Below are positions 61,264-64,000 of a DNA stretch of 64,000 nucleotides, one piece after another. Where the stretch lies: assembly GCA_903893625.1 (NCBI GenBank), contig CAITND010000189.1, positions 51,820-115,819 of the forward strand, written 5' to 3'. A program made the position numbers and the translations under genes. Under the pieces are notes generated by a model, which worked only from the letters and a program-made list of their open reading frames with translations, did no database searches and had not been told where the DNA came from. This stretch comes from an uncultured Oscillatoriales cyanobacterium (lineage in GTDB: Bacteria; Cyanobacteriota; Cyanobacteriia; Cyanobacteriales; Microcoleaceae). Position 1 is the stretch's first letter. Each line of letters begins with the position of its first letter.

Positions 61264-62775
61264 TTACTGATTACGGGGTTGACGACCGTAGGTTTCCGTG
61301 AAAAATTTGAGGCGTTCTCCCAGTTCTTCTGTTAACACTCCCGGTTGAAAACGCCAAGCCCAGTTTCCTTCGGCTTCCCCTGGCATATTCATTTTAGCTT
61401 CACTGCCTAATCCTAGAATATCCTGAAGGGGGAAAATTGCTTGATTAGCGACACAGGACATGGCTAACCGAATTAAATCCCAATGAATGCCATAACCGGA
61501 GGTACAGCCTAAATAACGGGTAACTCTGGCTTGTTCCTGTAAACTGCGACGGTTAAACCATCCCAGGGTTGTATCGTTATCATGGGTTCCGGTATAAACG
61601 ACCCAATTCGCCGAACTATAATTATAGGGTAAATAGGGATTATCTGGCCCGGAATCAAAGGCAAAATGTAGAATTTTCATTCCGGGAAAACCATATTTAT
61701 CGCGCAATTCTTCGACTTCTGGGGTGATAATTCCCAAGTCTTCGGCAATAATCGGTAATGTGCCTAATTTCTCATTTAATAAGCTAAAAAAGGCATCTCC
61801 AGGCGCGTCTACCCAATGACCATTCATGGCAGTTGTTTCTCCTTGGGGAACCGCCCAAAATGATTCTATGCCGCGAAAATGATCAATCCGAATTAAATCT
61901 AAATAGCCTAATAAAGACTCAACTCGTTGTATCCACCAATGGAATCCTTCTTGTTGTAAACGTTCCCAATTATAAACCGGATTTCCCCACAATTGACCTG
62001 TTGCACTAAAATAATCCGGTGGAACACCCGCCATTAATGAGGCTTCTCCGGTTTCTCCATCTAAACAAAAGATTTCAGGATGTGACCAAACATCAGCACT
62101 ATCATGGGCAACATAAATCGCTAAATCTCCAAACATTTGTATGCCTTGTTCGTTCGCATACTGTTTAAGTTTTCCCCATTGTTTAAAGAATTGAAATTGT
62201 AGGAATTTATGATAATAAATGGGTTCAGATAATTTTTCTCCCCATTTGTGTAGAGATTCCTGTTTCCGTCGAGCAAGATCTTCATCCCATTGATTCCAGC
62301 TTTCCCCGTTTAAGGCTTCTTTGATAGCCATAAAAATAGCATAATCATCTAACCAATAGTTACTGCGAGAACAAAAGTGATTAAATTCCTGTTCTTGTTC
62401 GGGTGTCGCGTTTTCTTTAAAGGTTTCACAAGCTTTTTGAAAGAGTTTTTCTTTAAAGGCTTTGACAGCATCAAAATCAACAATATGGCTGGGAAATTTT
62501 GGAGGATTAACTAAGTCTTCGTCGGTTAATAATTCCTCCTCTTTTAAGAGTTCTAAACTAATTAATAAGGGATTTCCCGCAAAAGCAGAATAGGATAAAT
62601 AAGGAGAATTGCCAAATCCGGTTGGGCCAAGGGGTAACACTTGCCACAATTGTTGGGCACTATTTTTTAAGAAATCAACAAATTGATAGGCGACGGGGCC
62701 AATGTCTCCCACGCCAAATGGACTCGGTAAGGATGTGGGGTGCAGCAGAATACCGCTAGAACGGGGAAATGGCAT
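61264..62775 (-). CDS. malQ: 4-alpha-glucanotransferase (amylomaltase)
   Basis: This is a 503-residue GH77 enzyme that moves glucan chains during glycogen turnover. The family signatures are visible: SGILLHPTSLPSPFGVGDIGPVAYQFVDFLKNSAQQLWQVLPLGPTGFGNSPYLSYSAFAGNPLLI, DLIRIDHFRGIESFWAVPQGE with the catalytic nucleophile (D of RIDHFRG), IAEDLGIITPEVEELRDKYGFPGMKIL with the acid/base glutamate, and TGTHDNDTTLGWF. It looks complete. The start at 62775 is the first M of MPFPRSSGILLHPTSL. Confidence 0.97.
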   Translation of the reverse strand: MPFPRSSGILLHPTSLPSPFGVGDIGPVAYQFVDFLKNSAQQLWQVLPLGPTGFGNSPYLSYSAFAGNPLLISLELLKEEELLTDEDLVNPPKFPSHIVDFDAVKAFKEKLFQKACETFKENATPEQEQEFNHFCSRSNYWLDDYAIFMAIKEALNGESWNQWDEDLARRKQESLHKWGEKLSEPIYYHKFLQFQFFKQWGKLKQYANEQGIQMFGDLAIYVAHDSADVWSHPEIFCLDGETGEASLMAGVPPDYFSATGQLWGNPVYNWERLQQEGFHWWIQRVESLLGYLDLIRIDHFRGIESFWAVPQGETTAMNGHWVDAPGDAFFSLLNEKLGTLPIIAEDLGIITPEVEELRDKYGFPGMKILHFAFDSGPDNPYLPYNYSSANWVVYTGTHDNDTTLGWFNRRSLQEQARVTRYLGCTSGYGIHWDLIRLAMSCVANQAIFPLQDILGLGSEAKMNMPGEAEGNWAWRFQPGVLTEELGERLKFFTETYGRQPRNQ

Positions 62776-63170
62776 AAGGATTAATGATAGAAGAGGATAG
62801 AAATGGGTCAGGGATCAAGTTAAGTTGGAAATGGAAATCACATCAACTTATTAAATCCATCTTCTGATCTTACGACTAAGGGGAAGTCCTGTTTGATAAA
62901 TTTTGTCAGGGAAAGGATGGATTCGCTGCTCATTTTAGCAACCTCTAGGGATAAAGGGTTTAAGGATTGAATTTTTAAAATATTTTTATTAAAATTTTAT
63001 GGGTTAAATAAAAATGAATTGATTATGAAAATATTGTGATTCATTTATGAATAAAATCAGAATTTTAAATCTATAAAAATACTTAAATATTCAGGGATTT
63101 TCTGATAAACTAATCAGAACGAAAGCCTAATCCTGTGCTTTCAACTATCCTATTTCTTGATATTAAAATT
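62776..63170. other. Intergenic region between malQ and the Mn/Ca exporter gene
   Basis: This 395-bp divergent region carries the promoters of malQ and the Mnx-type gene. It is AT-rich from 62960 to 63120. A GGGGAAGTCCTG stretch near 62880 recalls the start of the manganese riboswitch motif, but the rest of the conserved core was not found (see rejected list). Confidence 0.45.
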
Positions 63171-63806
63171 ATGCTCACTGCTTTTACGGCTGCACTCTTA
63201 CTGATTACTATTTCGGAACTTGGGGATAAAACCTTTTTTATCGCGGTTATTTTATCATTAAAAAATGATAGGAAATTGGTTTTTATCGGGGTAGTAGCTG
63301 CATTGGCAACAATGACAGTTCTTTCGGTTTGTGTGGGGCGGATATTTTCTTTCTTACCTCAGATTTATATTCATTATGCTGAGATTATTCTGTTTGCCTT
63401 ATTTGGGTTTAAGTTATTATATGATGCCAGTAAAATGCCGAAAGGTGCGGGGGTTAGTGATGAACAAGAAGAAGCGTTAGAAGTAGTAGAAAAAGCCGAA
63501 AATCAGTTTCCAAAACGGAAAAGTAAATGGGGGGTTTTATTAGAAGCTTTTGTGTTAACATTTGTGGCAGAATGGGGCGATCGCACCCAAATTGCTACGA
63601 TTGCATTAGCTACATTTTATAACCCGGTTGGGGTAATTCTTGGGGGAATTGTCGGACATACAATTTGTGCTGCAATTGCGGTATTAGGAGGGAAATTAAT
63701 TGAGGGAAGAATTTCAGAACGGACTATTACGGCTATTGGAGGTTTTCTATTCCTTATTTTCAGTGCGATCGCATTATTTGAAGGAGTGAGAATTACCGCC
63801 GCTTGA
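63171..63806 (+). CDS. TMEM165/GDT1 family Mn/Ca exporter (Mnx-like)
   Basis: This is a 211-residue membrane protein of the UPF0016 family; the Synechocystis member Mnx exports manganese into the thylakoid lumen, and yeast Gdt1 moves calcium and manganese. Both E-x-G-D-[KR]-[TS] motifs are present: ELGDKT (Glu16 to Thr21) and EWGDRT (around residue 140). Six membrane segments and the acidic loop (SDEQEEALEVVEKAENQ) are typical. I start at ATG 63171 (MLTAFTAALLL); upstream in-frame codons to 63135 give a longer, less likely form. Confidence 0.92.
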   Translation: MLTAFTAALLLITISELGDKTFFIAVILSLKNDRKLVFIGVVAALATMTVLSVCVGRIFSFLPQIYIHYAEIILFALFGFKLLYDASKMPKGAGVSDEQEEALEVVEKAENQFPKRKSKWGVLLEAFVLTFVAEWGDRTQIATIALATFYNPVGVILGGIVGHTICAAIAVLGGKLIEGRISERTITAIGGFLFLIFSAIALFEGVRITAA

Positions 63807-64000
63807 TGTTAACAGGACTTACGCAAGCACGCTATATATAGCGTGTCAAAAGTAGGCAATCGCCCTAAAAAGTCCTAATTATTTATTTTCCCCCCAATGT
63901 TGGGGGCTAGGGGGCTAGATGGCTTGAAATGTATACTGTTTAGGATGCTAAGGTTATGAAGGATTGATCAGCAGTTTTAGAACAGATTTCTCAAGCAGCA
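63807..64000. other. Window end, intergenic with a perfect 18-bp palindrome
   Basis: A perfect palindrome CACGCTATATATAGCGTG lies at 63829-63846, 23 nt after the exporter stop codon; it may be its terminator or a repeat. ACTTACGCAAG just before it resembles the edge of a dispersed repeat. No gene was recognised in the last 150 bases. Confidence 0.5.

Noticed and set aside
62860..62960. Possible manganese (yybP-ykoY) riboswitch upstream of the Mnx-like gene
   Set aside because: GGGGAAGTCC resembles the first conserved block, but the remaining core nucleotides and the paired helices were not found, and it lies about 250 bp from the gene.

Overview
The window comes from a cyanobacterium, most likely a filamentous Planktothrix- or Oscillatoria-like one; the genus is inference. 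The evidence is the form IB rbcL-rbcX-rbcS cluster, Psb27, the cyanobacterial order atp1 followed by the F0 a subunit, a ctaCDE cytochrome oxidase set with divergent heme A/O synthases, many GCGATCGC (HIP1) octamers, and heptameric short tandem repeats (TCAGTTA type) in many gaps. Coding DNA is AT-rich. No rRNA, tRNA, CRISPR array, prophage or intact insertion sequence was recognised.

Layout. 0-3.4 kb: start of the ATP synthase operon (minus strand, running off the left edge) and prolyl-tRNA synthetase. 3.4-10.9 kb: an accessory, defence-like island with two near-identical Uma2 nucleases, a decayed PIN toxin beside an AbrB-type antitoxin, three intact toxin-antitoxin pairs, a fused DNA methyltransferase/Mrr-like nuclease, a divergent STAND (NB-ARC) NTPase and a small antitoxin-like protein. 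Similar HIP1-containing repeats lie at the borders of the toxin-antitoxin cassettes. 11.5-17.5 kb: a predicted ribbon-helix-helix/coiled-coil protein, a duplicated beta-helix protein with three SLH domains, a third Uma2, a PfkB sugar kinase and Psb27. 17.7-25.5 kb: a GHL10-type secreted hydrolase, an SPFH protein, an orphan DUF433, an ABC-F ATPase, a GalT-like nucleotidyltransferase, DUF2891 and a beta/gamma-crystallin domain protein. 25.6-29.9 kb: a Gld-type ABC export operon (ATPase, permease, GldG-like, DUF4340). 30.5-35.5 kb: a methyltransferase remnant, a PiuC-like dioxygenase, a lipoprotein, PanB, a GNAT protein and a membrane-anchored Ser/Thr kinase. 36.1-44.1 kb: rbcLXS, a GT39-like membrane glycosyltransferase, a PGM1-related ATP-grasp ligase and DnaG. 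44.6-51.4 kb: a small secreted peptide, a 1619-residue STAND/WD40 protein and a possible SxxK serine-hydrolase-fold protein. 51.6-57.6 kb: ctaCDE and divergent ctaA-ctaB. 57.7-63.8 kb: DUF456, DUF2993, an RluB-type pseudouridine synthase, a RodZ-like protein, MalQ and an Mnx/TMEM165-type Mn/Ca exporter.

How it fits together. Most of the window is core photosynthetic, respiratory and translation housekeeping. The unusual material is the 3.4-10.9 kb conflict island, a methyltransferase relic at 30.5 kb, and dispersed palindromic repeats. One 28-bp palindrome family appears five times, and two of those copies lie inside genes (a Gld-type ATPase and heme A synthase) and are read through in the same frame.
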